From contig NC_082595.1 of the NCBI RefSeq assembly GCF_030936135.1, forward strand, positions 12,748,430-12,812,429: DNA of 64,000 nt, read 5' to 3'. The notes beneath the pieces are model-generated. The model did not search any database, was not told the origin of the DNA, and saw nothing but the letters and a program-made list of their open reading frames with translations. Shown in pieces: positions 1 to 11,720 of the stretch (its first letter is position 1; each line of letters starts with the position of its first letter). Source of the DNA: Gavia stellata (taxonomy: Eukaryota > Chordata > Aves > Gaviiformes > Gaviidae). The translations under genes were made by a program, and so were the position numbers.

Positions 1-1421
1 CAGTGACTTAATCTCCCGCACCCTGAAATATCAACATTAACTGAAACCTGAGATCACAGTACAAGCAGCTACTTTCTTTCCTATGGAACAGTAATAAGGC
101 TTTGGTAATAACTTGACTGGAAAAAAATGAGAATGTTTTTAGTAAAAAACTGAAGAAATGGTAATTTTAGGTTCCTTTATCAACAGTTTTCCTTATTTAA
201 ATGGAAGGTGGTTTCTGCACTGCTCTGGGAAAGATGGGTCTTTACAGAGGCCAGTGAATCCATGTTTATACAGAGCCTGGGTGACCAAAAGCAAATACTC
301 AGTGTTCATAGACAGAGGAGGATCTATCAAGTTAGAGGATGCTTTTTGTGAAGACCTGTGTGAAACTTGCAGTTCAAGGCTATGATATTACATGGGAAAG
401 AGAATGAGTAAAGGGTTTTATTGGCTTCTCCCTCTTCTACCCACACAGCAAAGGAAATGAGTGTGTATGTGTGTACATAAATAGATATGTGCGTGCACTG
501 AAAATAATATGCACCTATTTCACCAAAAATGACCTGTTTCACCAAAAATTATAGTTAAACACACAATGAGTTCTGAGAGAGGGTTTTAAGCGTATTACCA
601 TCTCAAAAAGACTACAGTAAGGTAGCTGAATCGATTGTCTGGTTTCTGACCTACATGTTGAACTTAAACAAAAATGTACCAAAATGTTTATTTCACTACC
701 AGGCCAGCTGAAGTGGTCTGAAACTTTCAAGACTTGTCTGATTTATTATTCATGTAGTTATCTTTATTGAACAATAAGATAGTTTGACAAATGGAAGTCC
801 AAAAACTGGTATAACTGATGCTACAATACTGGTGCACTCTGCTGCATACAGTGATGCTAACATTATGGAATAAATCCACTTTAAATGCTCCAAGAAGGTA
901 AGCCCTTTGTCCTACCACCAGAGGTACAAATACTTAATAATACCCCAGCATTTGGAAAAGTTCCACTGCCATCTGCTTATGTAAAATGACCTGTGTATGA
1001 CAGAAACAGGTTCCCAGTATGTTATAATAATTAAATGATTTGGTTTTACTGTCTTGGAAACCAGCAGCATCCTCCCACTAAGGAATGTGGAGCATAGCCC
1101 ACAAAGTATTTGTCCTGTCCTATCTCTAACATTGTTTAAGTTGGGAGAGGGAAGGAAGGAAAAGCTTAACTTTCTCCAACTGTTCATACACCCCTGCAAG
1201 ACAACAAATGCAAAGCTACAACCATATGTTAAAGTGGTGTCTTTAAGCCTGTTTATATAGATTTCTAGAACACATAAGGCAACCAATTTAAAAACACTTT
1301 CTCCAAGAAATTTGATCTGAATAATGAACCCTATATGATCACAGAATGAAAGCAAGTGCAAAGAGACACATGCAGGAGGTCCTTCAGAGAAGTGTCACGA
1401 GTCCCATGAGTTGTGGTTCAT
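1..1421 (-). other. COX7A2L 3' UTR and downstream flank
   Basis: No coding exon is visible. The 3' UTR begins at 1421 and runs leftwards. Candidate AATAAA signals on the minus strand lie at 768-763, 747-742, 692-687 and 422-417. The remaining leftmost sequence is AT-rich with no recognised gene. On human 2p21 the next gene on this side is EML4, of which I see nothing here. Confidence 0.6.
742..768 (-). terminator. Candidate COX7A2L polyadenylation signals (two AATAAA)
   Basis: Two AATAAA hexamers on the minus strand (768-763 and 747-742) lie about 655-680 nt past the stop codon, a plausible 3' UTR length for this gene. Which of the several hexamers is used cannot be told from sequence alone. 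Confidence 0.35.
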
Positions 1422-1565
1422 TTACTTTTGGTTTCTTGGTTGTGAGGCCATGTACAGCGCTACTAGACAGTAGATAGTCCCGCCTATTGTTAGAGCCATA
1501 GTGGTCCGATAAAGCAGCTTATCTGGAACTCCTCGTTTCAGGTGTACTGGCAGTCCATCTGCTTT
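1422..1565 (-). CDS. COX7A2L: COX7A2L coding exon 3 with stop
   Basis: The acceptor is TTCCCACAG, ending at 1566. The exon starts [12 protein letters not shown], holds the membrane segment and ends SQPRNQK before TAA at 1424-1422. The frame stays open upstream of the acceptor, but those residues are intronic. This is the most conserved part of the family. Confidence 0.95.
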   Translation of the reverse strand, partial: KADGLPVHLKRGVPDKLLYRTTMALTIGGTIYCLVALYMASQPRNQK

Positions 1566-4500
1566 CTGTGGGAAGAGTTCAAAAAGAAAACAAACAGAAA
1601 AAGAAATGAACACCCATACCAAGGCCATAAACAAGCTACCTCAGGTAAATTAAGAGACTTTCATAAGGGAAACCTCCTGACAAATAGGCTATCTGCAATC
1701 AAGTGTATTATGTACTTTTCATTTAGCAAGACAAATGCAAAGGCAAGTTAATTTTATTAGCCAAAGCTGTTAAGTGCACGCAAAAAGAACATATCTTGAA
1801 ATATTTCTAAAGAGGACCTGGATGGGAAAAGTGTCACTAACAAAAGAACGTGAAAAGATATGTATAAAAAAATTATTCACCAAGTCAGACTGACACATTC
1901 CAAATGCAAGTGGCATGTAAGAGAGAAAAGGGAACATTATATAAAGCACATTCTTGATGTTTTTAAAAGAATGCTTAGCTGATTTGTTTTATGAAAAGTC
2001 CTAGTATGCTTAGAAATTGCATAGCTAACTGACTTTAAAAACTTTACTGTTCTCATACTGCATTATAAACAGCTTCAGTAATATTCAAATTATCATACAC
2101 AAACGAGTAATGATCTGCTTTGCTCCTCCAGATCTGCTTTAAGGTATACGCTTGGATTCCCAGACAGAAAGTGCTTCCAATAGTCAAATAATACAATAAA
2201 CATCTTCTGAAGCCAGTGAAAAGACCGACAATGTTACTAGACTTTCCACTTCCTGTATCTATCTCCTGTACAAGGCATATATACCTTGTAGTATACTACA
2301 AGTATACAGGTTATACTGTAGTTGACAATTTCTTAACTAGCCTTCACAAAATTTTGGTATTGTAGAATGACAAAAGTAGTTAGCCACATTAAAATAAGGA
2401 AAGATATGTCCCACTCTCCAGTTTTCTTTTAAGTTACTCTCAAAGTTGTCGTTACCTGAAAAAGTTTCTGTAGGTCTGGCACCTTGTTTTGACCCAAGAA
2501 AGAATCAGTTGCTGGTAAATCTGAAGCAAGTTTAGTTGTTGTCCCAAAAATCAGAGCTGGGGATTCAGTGGAAACTATTGGTTTGAGTCCCTGCATAAAT
2601 AAAGATTAAAATATCAAGGTATATAACACTTGCAAATGTACCAATTGTCACATTAGGCAGGCACACTGCCAGTCATTACAAGGATACTTTACAAAGAATA
2701 TTTATCTGGTATGAAGACCTGTGACAATATGCTGAAGACACATTGTTAGCCCACTCATTTCTCAGCTACAACTTTGGGTCAGGGCTTAGCAAGGAGAATA
2801 GAAGCCTCCTTTCTGATTTCTTCATGACATAAGTTTATAGCTATTGTAAGTTTTTCTGTGCTGGTACTTGTTCCAAATTGCTGCTTGTTTTTCGCACATA
2901 GTCAGACTATCTAGGGCTCTGAGTAGTAGGATTAGAAGCAGGGAATCCCTGATGCTTGGGTCAAACGCAGTGCAGAGACTTCAATGAACTCTTCCTCCTG
3001 AATGCTGCAAGCAGTAGCCATCAATACCTTTGCCTTAAATAATTTGGATGCATAGTTTGAAGAGGAAAAAAAAAAAACCCAGAGTTAGGACCACTTGTTT
3101 CATACAATAGTAGTAAGTGGTGCTCAAGGATGCTCCAGGAGCCCTGACATGGTGTGTATTTTATGCAAGTGTAACTACACCCTATAATTCACATGCTATT
3201 GCAACTTTCTATCCCTCAACGTACTCCCCATGAGCAGCATAACTTAATTTCCTTTCAGTTCACATTTGTCATAATGAAAAACTACATAATCCAGTTCTAT
3301 GGATAAGATTAAGTGCACAAAGTCACAGCCATCATGAGGTGGCCTCCTTGCCTTCATTATTATAGTCAGATTTAACAGTTATGCCTGGACACATGGCAGT
3401 GATGTTTTACATTATGGCTTCTGAAACAGCTGTAACTTTTTTTTTTCTAACTTGCCACAGAAATTAAAAGCATTGTACAAGTAGGTTAATGCAACAGGTT
3501 TTCATTACAAACAGAAGCAGCAATTGCTCTCCATGGGTCAAGTTAAGGCGGCATTGAAATTCTAGTTTCTGTTCAAAGGACTAGTTTTGATGCATTTTGT
3601 ATTTAAGAGAACTGCCTGAACAGTATTTGGAGCTGGAAGCAGACTGGCACTCTTTTTCTCTTATGCCTGCCATAGACCAGATATGTTTTTCCCAGATGTA
3701 AATTCTCTAAATCCTCTGCTACAACAGAAAGACCAGATTTTTCAACATCCCAAAATAGCTTATGGAATGGTCATCAGGGTTCCACCCTGAAGACATTGGT
3801 CCAGCTTCCCACTTTTTTAGTGCCTGAATGAATATTAGAATCCCTTTGTGACCTTCTTGGTTATGTTTTGAAAGACAGCAGCCAAAACTGGATTCTCTAA
3901 CGCATTCAGGAACTAGTGCCTTCCTACTGAACAGGCTTGCGCAGAAGGTAAGTACTGAATTATTTAAGACTAAGCAGTTCTGGTCACACCAGTAAGAAGG
4001 AAGCATCTAAGAAACTATTATTAGCCAGGGGAAGTTACTGGCTATACATTCAAGGCTAAGTACCAGCTACGTCAAAATACCTGAAGAAAGCAATTTTTGG
4101 ACCAGTATTTTTGTCTGTAACAACTTTAAGTACTTTATTAGATTTGTCTTTTAAAGGTTGGTGATTTGATAGAAAGAACTATAGAACAGATGTTTATACC
4201 AAATGTGCAGGTGACTTTTTCGCTAAAGCTTTTCTTGCCTTCTTGACTGTTAGTATCGCAGCAATGTGCACCTTTCATCCTCCTTTAAGTTTCCACTTCT
4301 GAATCTCACTTTTGCCTTCCTAAGGGTCCAACTTTTTCAGAAGCAGTCTTTGAGATCACTTCAACAGTTACTAGATCATTGCAATTCCTGCTTTTTGTGA
4401 TCATGTCTACTTTATTTCATGAGCTATCTGCAGTGTATAAAAACTCTAAATCCTGAAAGTTGGAGTAAGCTGCAAACTACTTCAAACAGTTTCATGATAA

Positions 4501-7500
4501 AGATACTTCTTTCACCATTCCTAAACTCACAGATAGGGGGCTTAAAAATGTGATTAGCAACCCCTACCATTTGTTATTAGTGCTAAAACTCCTGCCTCTA
4601 TAGGATACCACCTAGATGCAAGACACACTCTACGGATTGCTATTAGAAAAGTGAAATTAGTTGTGTTAACAACTGTAAGTTATCGCATACTTTTTCAGGC
4701 TTTAGAAGTACATTCCTCTTCAGATAGTTGTAAGATCGCCTCCTGTTGGAGCAACAGGAGATTCAAACCTGACTCAAGTGACTAACTTCATCATGAAATC
4801 AAATGAAACCATTTCAGAAAACTCATATAATCATCAGTGTACTATTGTAAATCACTTCCAAAGCAGCATAGCACCAGTTAAGAACATCACATAGCAATTT
4901 AAATAAAAATCATTGATATGTTTCATTGGCTTCAGGAAAGAGTACAACAAAACACGTGCTGCAGAAGACAGACAGTTCAGTTTGCTTAACACAGACAATG
5001 CATTAATCAGGGTCCCTCACCCAAACATTAAAATTCACAATTCATGGATGAAATTCAAGTGGAATCTTGTGGTCAGCTCCAACCAAGCTCAGCTAAATTA
5101 GCGTAACCATGTGGCTGTTCCAACTGGGTATTTGTCTGTGTTTATTGAGAGAAAGTGGCAAGTGCTTTATCTCACACCCAGCTCCTTGCTAAGCTTGGCG
5201 TGGCTGAAGAGAAATCCTCAGTATTATACATAAGAATGTCAGTACAGGTAATTTTTTAAGCAAGTCATTAAGACACCTTAAATGACCTTTAATTGTCACT
5301 TGTATTTAACATGACTAAAACTGCAGGTTTATTTAATAACATCAGTGTATCACTACACTCAAGATAGTACTGAGGAATGTAATGCCTCTACTCATTTGAC
5401 CCATGCTTCATAAGAAAATGTTTCACATTGGTAATTCCTCTTCTGATATTAAGGTGTTAATCTTTTATTTCTAATCACATTAACAGGAATTTGTTCCAAT
5501 CTTGGACAAAGTACAGAAGATGTACTCATGCGGAAGAGTCAACACCAGCTGATTTAATCAGCAAGCTACAGCAATGACTTTGTCAAATGCTGAAGTCCTC
5601 AATGAAAGGTCAGGACATGTAGCTAATCCAAAACAACAAACAAAATTCTCTGCCTACCCCTCTGTAAAGTGTGTTTGTTTTCCTGTCAGAGGTCTGAAGG
5701 TCTTAGGACCCGATCTATCTGTTGGTTGGCCAACATGCTCAAAACAAAAACTTATGCCTTGCTAGCATGAATTCCCAAGCTAGATTTACATTTTCCTGCA
5801 GCACAAAACAGTTAAGGATTTGGAGCACAATTTAATGGAGACAGCACCACGCTTAAGTTTTTAAATGTTAGGGGAATTGCTCAAACAGATCAGAGAATGA
5901 AAAAGCAAAGAAAACTGAGGTAAGGACCAAAATGAAAAGGGGAAACAGGACAGAAAGTTAAGCTGAGAAGTATTATTTCAGAACATGCATTGAAGTCGCT
6001 TTTACGGACTTGCTGAACCTAGACACTTCTAACCTAAATAGCAGATCTTTCATAGTAGAACATACCTCAGGATGCTTTTAGGTAGGCTTTGTTTGTATTG
6101 GGATGACACACTTAAGTAAAAGTGATTTTGTGTACATCTTAAGCATCATCTACAGCATAAAAGGTTAACCATTATAGTTTCTCAATGAAGTCCAAGCAAT
6201 TCATAACAGCTAAAATCAAAAGATCTGTGGTTTGTGAGGGTTTTAAATAGCTACAAGCAAAGTAAGTTGTATCAAGTGAAGCTATGGTAGTATGACTAAA
6301 TTTTTACTAGGATCATGGTCAGCCTTGAAAAACTGGGGAAAAGTTCATACAGTCATCTTTACCTGATGGCATTTGAAACTGGTCCCACTATTTGTATTTT
6401 AAACATAAGCCAACTCTTTGACTTAATAGTTTTTATTGTACTTGTAATGGTTATGGCAGTCATTATCTTCCTAAATATGAGTAGTAGTTTTTAACCTATT
6501 TGACTCCATACCTGCACTAGCATTCCTGTTTACTCAAACAGGCTAAATTGTTCATACTACTTTACATAACTTTGTTAAATGCAAAATTAAGTCTTCTAAG
6601 AATGCTAAGACTGAAATTGAAAGAACAATACAGGTTTCAAACTAAGAGTTTTTTTTGTTAGTATAAGCTGTTAGTTATGTTACTGTCAGCAAAAGAATTT
6701 CTGTAATACATTTTGACTGATATTTGCAAGCCCACAATAAGCTTAAATTTGTATCAGAACAATACTCCATTGGGAAGCATCAGAATGTAACAGTACAGAA
6801 TAGAGTGAATTATTATACTGCATATTCGACCAAGCACAATTTGAACTGCAGGATGTCTTCATTTTTCCAGAAACATCAAGATAAACAGAAGCATAAAAAG
6901 CAAACCATTTTACATGCTGAGCTATGGTTTTATTAAATACAGCAATGAAATCAATAGGAAAAAATTTACTTTGTTTTGGACTTAACATCTACTTACTCAT
7001 GTGATTCCTTTCATATTTTAATCTCTATTTATTGCAAACAATTCTGTCAGTCTGATGTATCTGAATGTCAGGTGGGAGCAGAGTCAAACTAAAAAAAAAA
7101 AATTCTACCAAAAAGCTAGCCTAAGAATATTGCAAAAAGGGACTGAAGGTAACTTTTTAAAATGTAGCTATTCTATTGCTCAGCACGTTTGTGTCCCACA
7201 GTTCAGGACCAAGCCATGTGAATGATGAGCCAGATACGAAAGATAGTGTTTCTTTCATCAATATGAAAAAACCCCACATTTATAAAGTGAGACAATATTC
7301 ATAAGACTTATGTGAAATGCTCTTGCTTGGATACAATCTCATATTCTCAACTATATTCTCTCAAAAATTAGGTTTTAACATTTCAGTGATGACACTGAAA
7401 TGAAATACAATGCCTGATGACGACCTAAAAAGAAATCACTACAGTATTCTAGAAGAAAAGTATTTCTATTCCTCGGACATTCTTTTTCCTGCCTTGCAGA

Positions 7501-10500
7501 GCACAGAAGTGAGATCTACCTAGACTTTCTTCTTTTTCTATCTCAATGATACCTATATATGAAGCTAGTTTTGCATAGACCCTTTACGAACCAATTTTCA
7601 TGTATGACACTACAGCATTTTAATCTAGAAGATGTCAAAAATTCAGAATTTATCATGTCTTTCTGTATCTAGCGCAACGATATTCACAGATACCTAATAT
7701 TCATTAACAGAACAGAATGTGGGATAACAGAGAACTCTGTATTCCCCTCTTATCTTGCTTCTGCCTTTTTAAACCCTTGAAAATAAAGGTGTACTTAAAA
7801 TGTGATGCTTGTATGGAGCCTGCTGAACAGAAAGGTAAGCAATACTTCACAACCTGGGCTCCAGAAGCCAAGAGTGTTGTCTTTAGGACAACGTTACTCC
7901 AGGTAGTAAGCAGAGCTTTCTGTATTTCTGTGTTGGGGCTTTTCTTTTAGGATCCTAAAAAGGATGCATTATTTGCAGAAAAATAGTCCCAATGACCTAG
8001 AGACTAACAGAGTGTTCTAAGCTATACTCTTCCAGAAAGGAGGTACTTGACTGCTTGGGCTTGAAGCCCTTACCACCCCCCCATGGCAACCCTAGCCTTT
8101 GCTTTTCTCTACACAAATGAAGCGTCAATTAACGTTTATTCTTTGAATATAACTTTGTAGAAGAGGTAAGAAGTGCCCCAAACACTGCAATAATAGCAAG
8201 AGTGTTTTCTAGCATGGGTGCCTGTTGGACAACCTTAATGAACAGACATACTTTTAGACTAGAATACATTATTTATTCTGCTGTCTTCGCTGTGCCCTGC
8301 ACCCCTGCCCCTCAATAGCTACCCAGGAAGCCTTCCAAAGAGCGATGGGGAAAGGGGAGGATAAAGATCTTGGGACAGAAATTGCCATATCAGAAAGTCA
8401 CTGGTACATCAATGTTAACTTAAGATCATAGGGTAGTTCAGGATGGAAGGGCCCTCTAGTGCTCCTTAGTCCAAACTAAGGTGAGACCAGGTTGCTGTGG
8501 GTTTTGTCTGGTCTGGCCTTGAAAGCCTCCAAGAATGGAGGCTGCCCAACCTCCCTGGGCACCCGCTCCACTGTTCTCACCACAAAAATGTCTTTTCTTA
8601 TATCCAGTTTGAACCTCTCTTGTTGCAGCTTATGCCTGTTGTCTTTTGCCCTCCTGCCATGCACCACTGTGCAGAGCCTGGCTCCATCATCTTGCTAACC
8701 TCTCTGTAGGTGCTGACTGGCTGGTCTTAGGTCTGTACTTGTGTGTCCCCCCCCTTCTCCAAGTGGAACAAGCCCTATTTCATCATCCTCTCCTCACAGG
8801 GCAAGTGCTCCAGCCCCCCTGACCATCTTGGTGACCTCTGCTGAACCTGCTCCAGTTGATCAAGAACATTCCCATACTGGGGGGCCCACAACTGCATGCA
8901 GTACTTAGATGTAATCCAATGAGTGCTGAGTAGAGGGAGATAGTCACTTTCTTTAATCTACTGGCTATGCACATGGTGATACAGCCCAGGATGCTGTTGG
9001 CCTCCTTTACAGGTAGGACACGCTACTGGCTCACAGGCAGCCCGCTGTCTGACAGTACCTCTGTCTCTACCACAGAGGTGCTCCCACCAGCCTGTCAGTT
9101 CCCAGCTTGTATCCCTGCCAGGGGCTCTTCCTTCCCTCATGGAAATTCATAGTGTTCCTGTCAGCTCATTCCTCCACTCTAGATAGGTCCCTCTGAAAGG
9201 CAGCTCTACTTCAAACACTTTGGAGCCATTGCCTTGATGTCTTCTGTAAACTTTACAAGAGTGCACTCTATTGCCTCCTCCAGGTAACTGATAAAGCCCT
9301 GCAGTATCCCACCTGTTATGAGCATCCCAGCAGAGTATGACCCATTAACCACTATGCTAAGCCTGATCATCCAGTTCTCTTAACCCTCCTAATTGTCTAT
9401 CCATCTAAACTATAACATCTTAACTTCCAAAAAATTCAAAATTAAAAGCTTTGTAGTTGGTCTGAGCCCCTTGAAACAATTTGAGATTTTACAGAGGCTT
9501 AATACAATATTCTTGGTCACAGAAGATGACTGGATTTTCCAAGTAAAACTTGCATAGTCAAGGATATCCAAGCAGAACTGTAAAGTAGGTTGCTAACAGA
9601 ATTAGGCTAAGAAAGAATGCAATAAAGAGTTATTTGTATATCACAACACTACACATTAGTCTGCAAGAATGTAGTGTCTGAGTTCCTTTTATTAATGAGT
9701 TTATCACAAAAAAGACAAACCATAACTTTGAGTTCACTTTTGTGTGTACACATGTATCTGCTTTTTTCTTAAAAACCTCAAGTCATATCAGATATGTTTG
9801 CTCTCTGGAGGTAGTTCTTTGGGAAGTTGACTTTTTAAAAATCATTCTTCCAATCCTTAACCTCCAGGTTTTTTTTTTATTATTACTAAACTGTAAGAAC
9901 TTAAATTTTTCAAAGTTTACTCAGAAACTTGAACATGGTATAGCAACCGTGCTGCATTTGTCCCGTGACAAAATCACATTACAAATCTTCCTAGTATTAC
10001 TTAAGAATCTATGTTGATGTACATAAAAGCAAACAAGTTCTGTGATTTCTTTTCACCAATATGCAACTCTTCAATGTCTTGAAATGGCTGATGTAATCAG
10101 TATCCATTCTCCCCTCCCTCAGGCTCCCCTCCACTCCTGCAGAATTAACCATGTACTTAAACTATAAACCATTAACCTGTATACACTTAGTGAATACATC
10201 AGCATCGTGTAAAGGACAAGCTGTTTTTCATTTTGCTTTAAACAAACTTCTGCAGATGTGTGTCCCCCCTAATAAGGGTTTTAATGCTTTCAGTAATTAG
10301 TTTTTCTGCATGCACAGACAAGAGAGGGGGACTAGCTGCACTGCTGTTCAGATGTGCCAGCTGCGATTTTAAAACGCCACCAGCCACTGTCCTAACCCAG
10401 GGGCAGTCCTACATGATGAAAGCGTGTTAATTTCTTGCCAGAACACCCGATACATCCCAAAACTGAACCAAGAGGTGCACCGCAGAACAAAGCGTCTCGC

Positions 10501-11001
10501 CTCGTCCAAGGTCACACGACAGGCCAGGTTCGCTAGGTGCACGGCGGATGCGCACGGGGGGCGCAGAAGATCCCTCCCCAGCTAAATAAACGCCACCAGG
10601 TCCCGAAGCCCCTGCCGGGGTGGCCCGGGCCGGCAGGCAAGGCAATCACCAGCGCAGCGGCCAAGCGCCCTCCGCCCGGAAGCATGCATTCGCCCGGCCC
10701 GTCAACTCCAACTCCCCGCTACTCCCCCTCCGCCCGCCGCCACCGCGCGGAGCTCGGCCCGAGCCATGCCGCCTCCACCGCCTGGGGCTCCCCCGGCGGC
10801 CGAAGCCGCTCGTCCCGGAGGGGGCGTTGGGCCCGGCTCCTCCAGCGGCTCTGGGGAGCGAGTGGCGCCGCACAAGGAAGAGGACGGCGAAGGTCACCGC
10901 TGCGAGGGCACTCAGGGCGACCCCGTTACCTGGGGGTTGTAAGCGGCAGACGCCGCTGCCCCGACCAGCCTCTGCGTGAAGCCGTTGAACTTGTAATACA
11001 T
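1422..11001 (-). CDS. COX7A2L: COX7A2L (SCAF1), respiratory supercomplex factor; three coding exons, complete
   Basis: The CDS joins 11001-10930, 2590-2456 and 1565-1422 on the minus strand, giving 116 residues; the human protein is about 114. All junctions are GT/AG and fall between codons. The protein starts [12 protein letters not shown], characteristic of COX7A2L, whose N-terminal extension is absent from COX7A1/COX7A2. Residues 70-116 form the COX7A-like domain: a [12 protein letters not shown] motif, then a single membrane helix at about 90-109, ending SQPRNQK. In the family this protein sits in the mitochondrial inner membrane and links complex III to complex IV. The start has a strong context (CCACC before ATG) and lies in a CpG island. 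KCNG3 lies upstream in the same orientation, as on human 2p21. Assignment by sequence recognition is secure; function is by homology. Confidence 0.96.
1566..2455 (-). other. COX7A2L intron 2
   Basis: This 890-bp AT-rich intron is bounded by GT (2455-2454) and AG (1567-1566). It contains a perfect 18-bp palindrome at 2285-2302, described among the findings. No other gene or repeat is recognised. Confidence 0.9.
2456..2590 (-). CDS. COX7A2L: COX7A2L coding exon 2
   Basis: This 45-codon exon is flanked by the acceptor TTATGCAG before 2590 and the donor GTAACG from 2455. It starts [10 protein letters not shown] and ends [11 protein letters not shown], matching the middle of COX7A2L. Both ends are in phase 0. 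No ORF of listed length marks it; it was found by looking for the missing part of the protein. Confidence 0.94.
2591..10929 (-). other. COX7A2L intron 1
   Basis: This intron of about 8.3 kb is bounded by the donor at 10929 and the acceptor ending at 2591. It is AT-rich except for the CpG island at its 5' end, and it holds one CR1 fragment at about 8428-9420. The short ORFs across it carry no recognisable domain. The part from 2.6 to 8.4 kb shows only A/T homopolymer tracts. Confidence 0.9.
8428..9420 (-). mobile_element. CR1 LINE fragment (3' part of ORF2 plus 3' UTR), degraded
   Basis: Read on the minus strand, the segment ends at about 8428 with sequence like the CR1 3' end (a variant of CCCTTCCAACCC followed by CTATGATC). 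Upstream of that lies the characteristic CR1 stretch encoding [22 protein letters not shown] and [10 protein letters not shown]. Further upstream, around 8880-9010, it encodes [19 protein letters not shown], like the C-terminus of the CR1 reverse transcriptase. The left part, near 9250-9300, carries a decayed version of the FADD catalytic region with frameshifts and stops. It is 5'-truncated and inert. It lies on the sense strand of COX7A2L within intron 1. The 5' boundary is approximate. Confidence 0.88.
10930..11001 (-). CDS. COX7A2L: COX7A2L coding exon 1
   Basis: These 24 codons run from the ATG at 11001-10999 to CAG at 10932-10930, followed by the donor GTAACG. The exon encodes [20 protein letters not shown] plus YNPQ, close to the human N-terminus as I remember it. 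It ends in phase 0 and sits inside the CpG island. Confidence 0.95.
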
Positions 11002-11406
11002 GGTGGGAGCCACCGGCACGCACGCTCCCAACGGCCCACCGGCTGCGACGCCTCGCGCGGAAGGACCCCAGCCGGCTTTTTGCGACGCCTTAACGTGCAA
11101 GGGCCCGCCGGCTTGTGGGGCCGGGCTCGAACGCCTGCGAGCGGTGAGCTCGGGAAGCCGCCAAAGGAGCGGGGTGAAAAAAATCCGGCGAAATACACGA
11201 GTCGTTACTAAAGCAGTGGGAACGCCTCTGTCTCCCGAATGCCTGCCGCGCTCAAAGTGAGGCTGGAGGCAATTTTCAGTCAGGCAATAGGCTGGGCTCC
11301 TAACAAGCCGAGCTGTAGTGGCGCGTGCGTACTACTGTCCGCCGAAGGGCAAGGGTAGCAGGATGCAGTCTAGCTGCGGGTGGCGCGGAGGGGCGCGGCT
11401 GCCATC

Positions 11407-11417
11407 AGCCAATCAGC
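11407..11417 (+). promoter_or_regulatory. CCAAT box (NF-Y-type)
   Basis: AGCCAATCAGC is a near-perfect NF-Y element, about 410 bp upstream of the COX7A2L start codon in a GC-box-rich context. NF-Y works in either orientation. Binding is inferred from the motif only. Confidence 0.5.
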
Positions 11418-11720
11418 GCAAGCGGGAGGCGAGGCCCCGCCCCCCACCGGGGGGGAGGGCTAGGCGGGGAGGAGCAGGGGCTGCGGGCGGCGGGGCGGGG
11501 CGCTGGCTGCTGGCGGGGTCTAAGGCCGGTGGGGTGGCCCCGCCGTACCGTAGGCGCTGCGGGGGCGGCTCGGGAGGAGGATGCGCACGGGTAAAACAGG
11601 GCTCCGGTGGGTGCTGCTCCTCCCACGGCGGCCCAGCCCGCCCTTCGCCTCCGGAGGGCTGGCGGCTCCGGGCCTCCCTCGGGCCGCCGTCCTGCTGCCG
11701 CTGAGGTAGTCACGGGCGTC

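Larger units (their letters stand above)
10440..11720. promoter_or_regulatory. CpG-island promoter of COX7A2L
   Basis: GC content and CpG density rise abruptly from the AT-rich flanks around the COX7A2L start codon. The island contains GC boxes (for example GGCGGGGCGGGGC near 11490), an ETS-like CGGAAG at 10676-10681 and a consensus CCAAT box. The transcription start is probably between about 11.0 and 11.4 kb, leftwards. Several long GC-rich ORFs here are composition artefacts. Divergent rightward transcription is common at such islands but is not shown by the sequence. Confidence 0.8.

Noticed and set aside
912-1361. 149-codon minus-strand ORF downstream of COX7A2L
   Set aside because: It begins at TTG and lies in the COX7A2L 3' UTR; no domain is seen.
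10537-11211. 224-codon plus-strand ORF opposite COX7A2L exon 1
   Set aside because: Low-complexity Arg/Pro/Gly composition inside a CpG island and antisense to a real exon.
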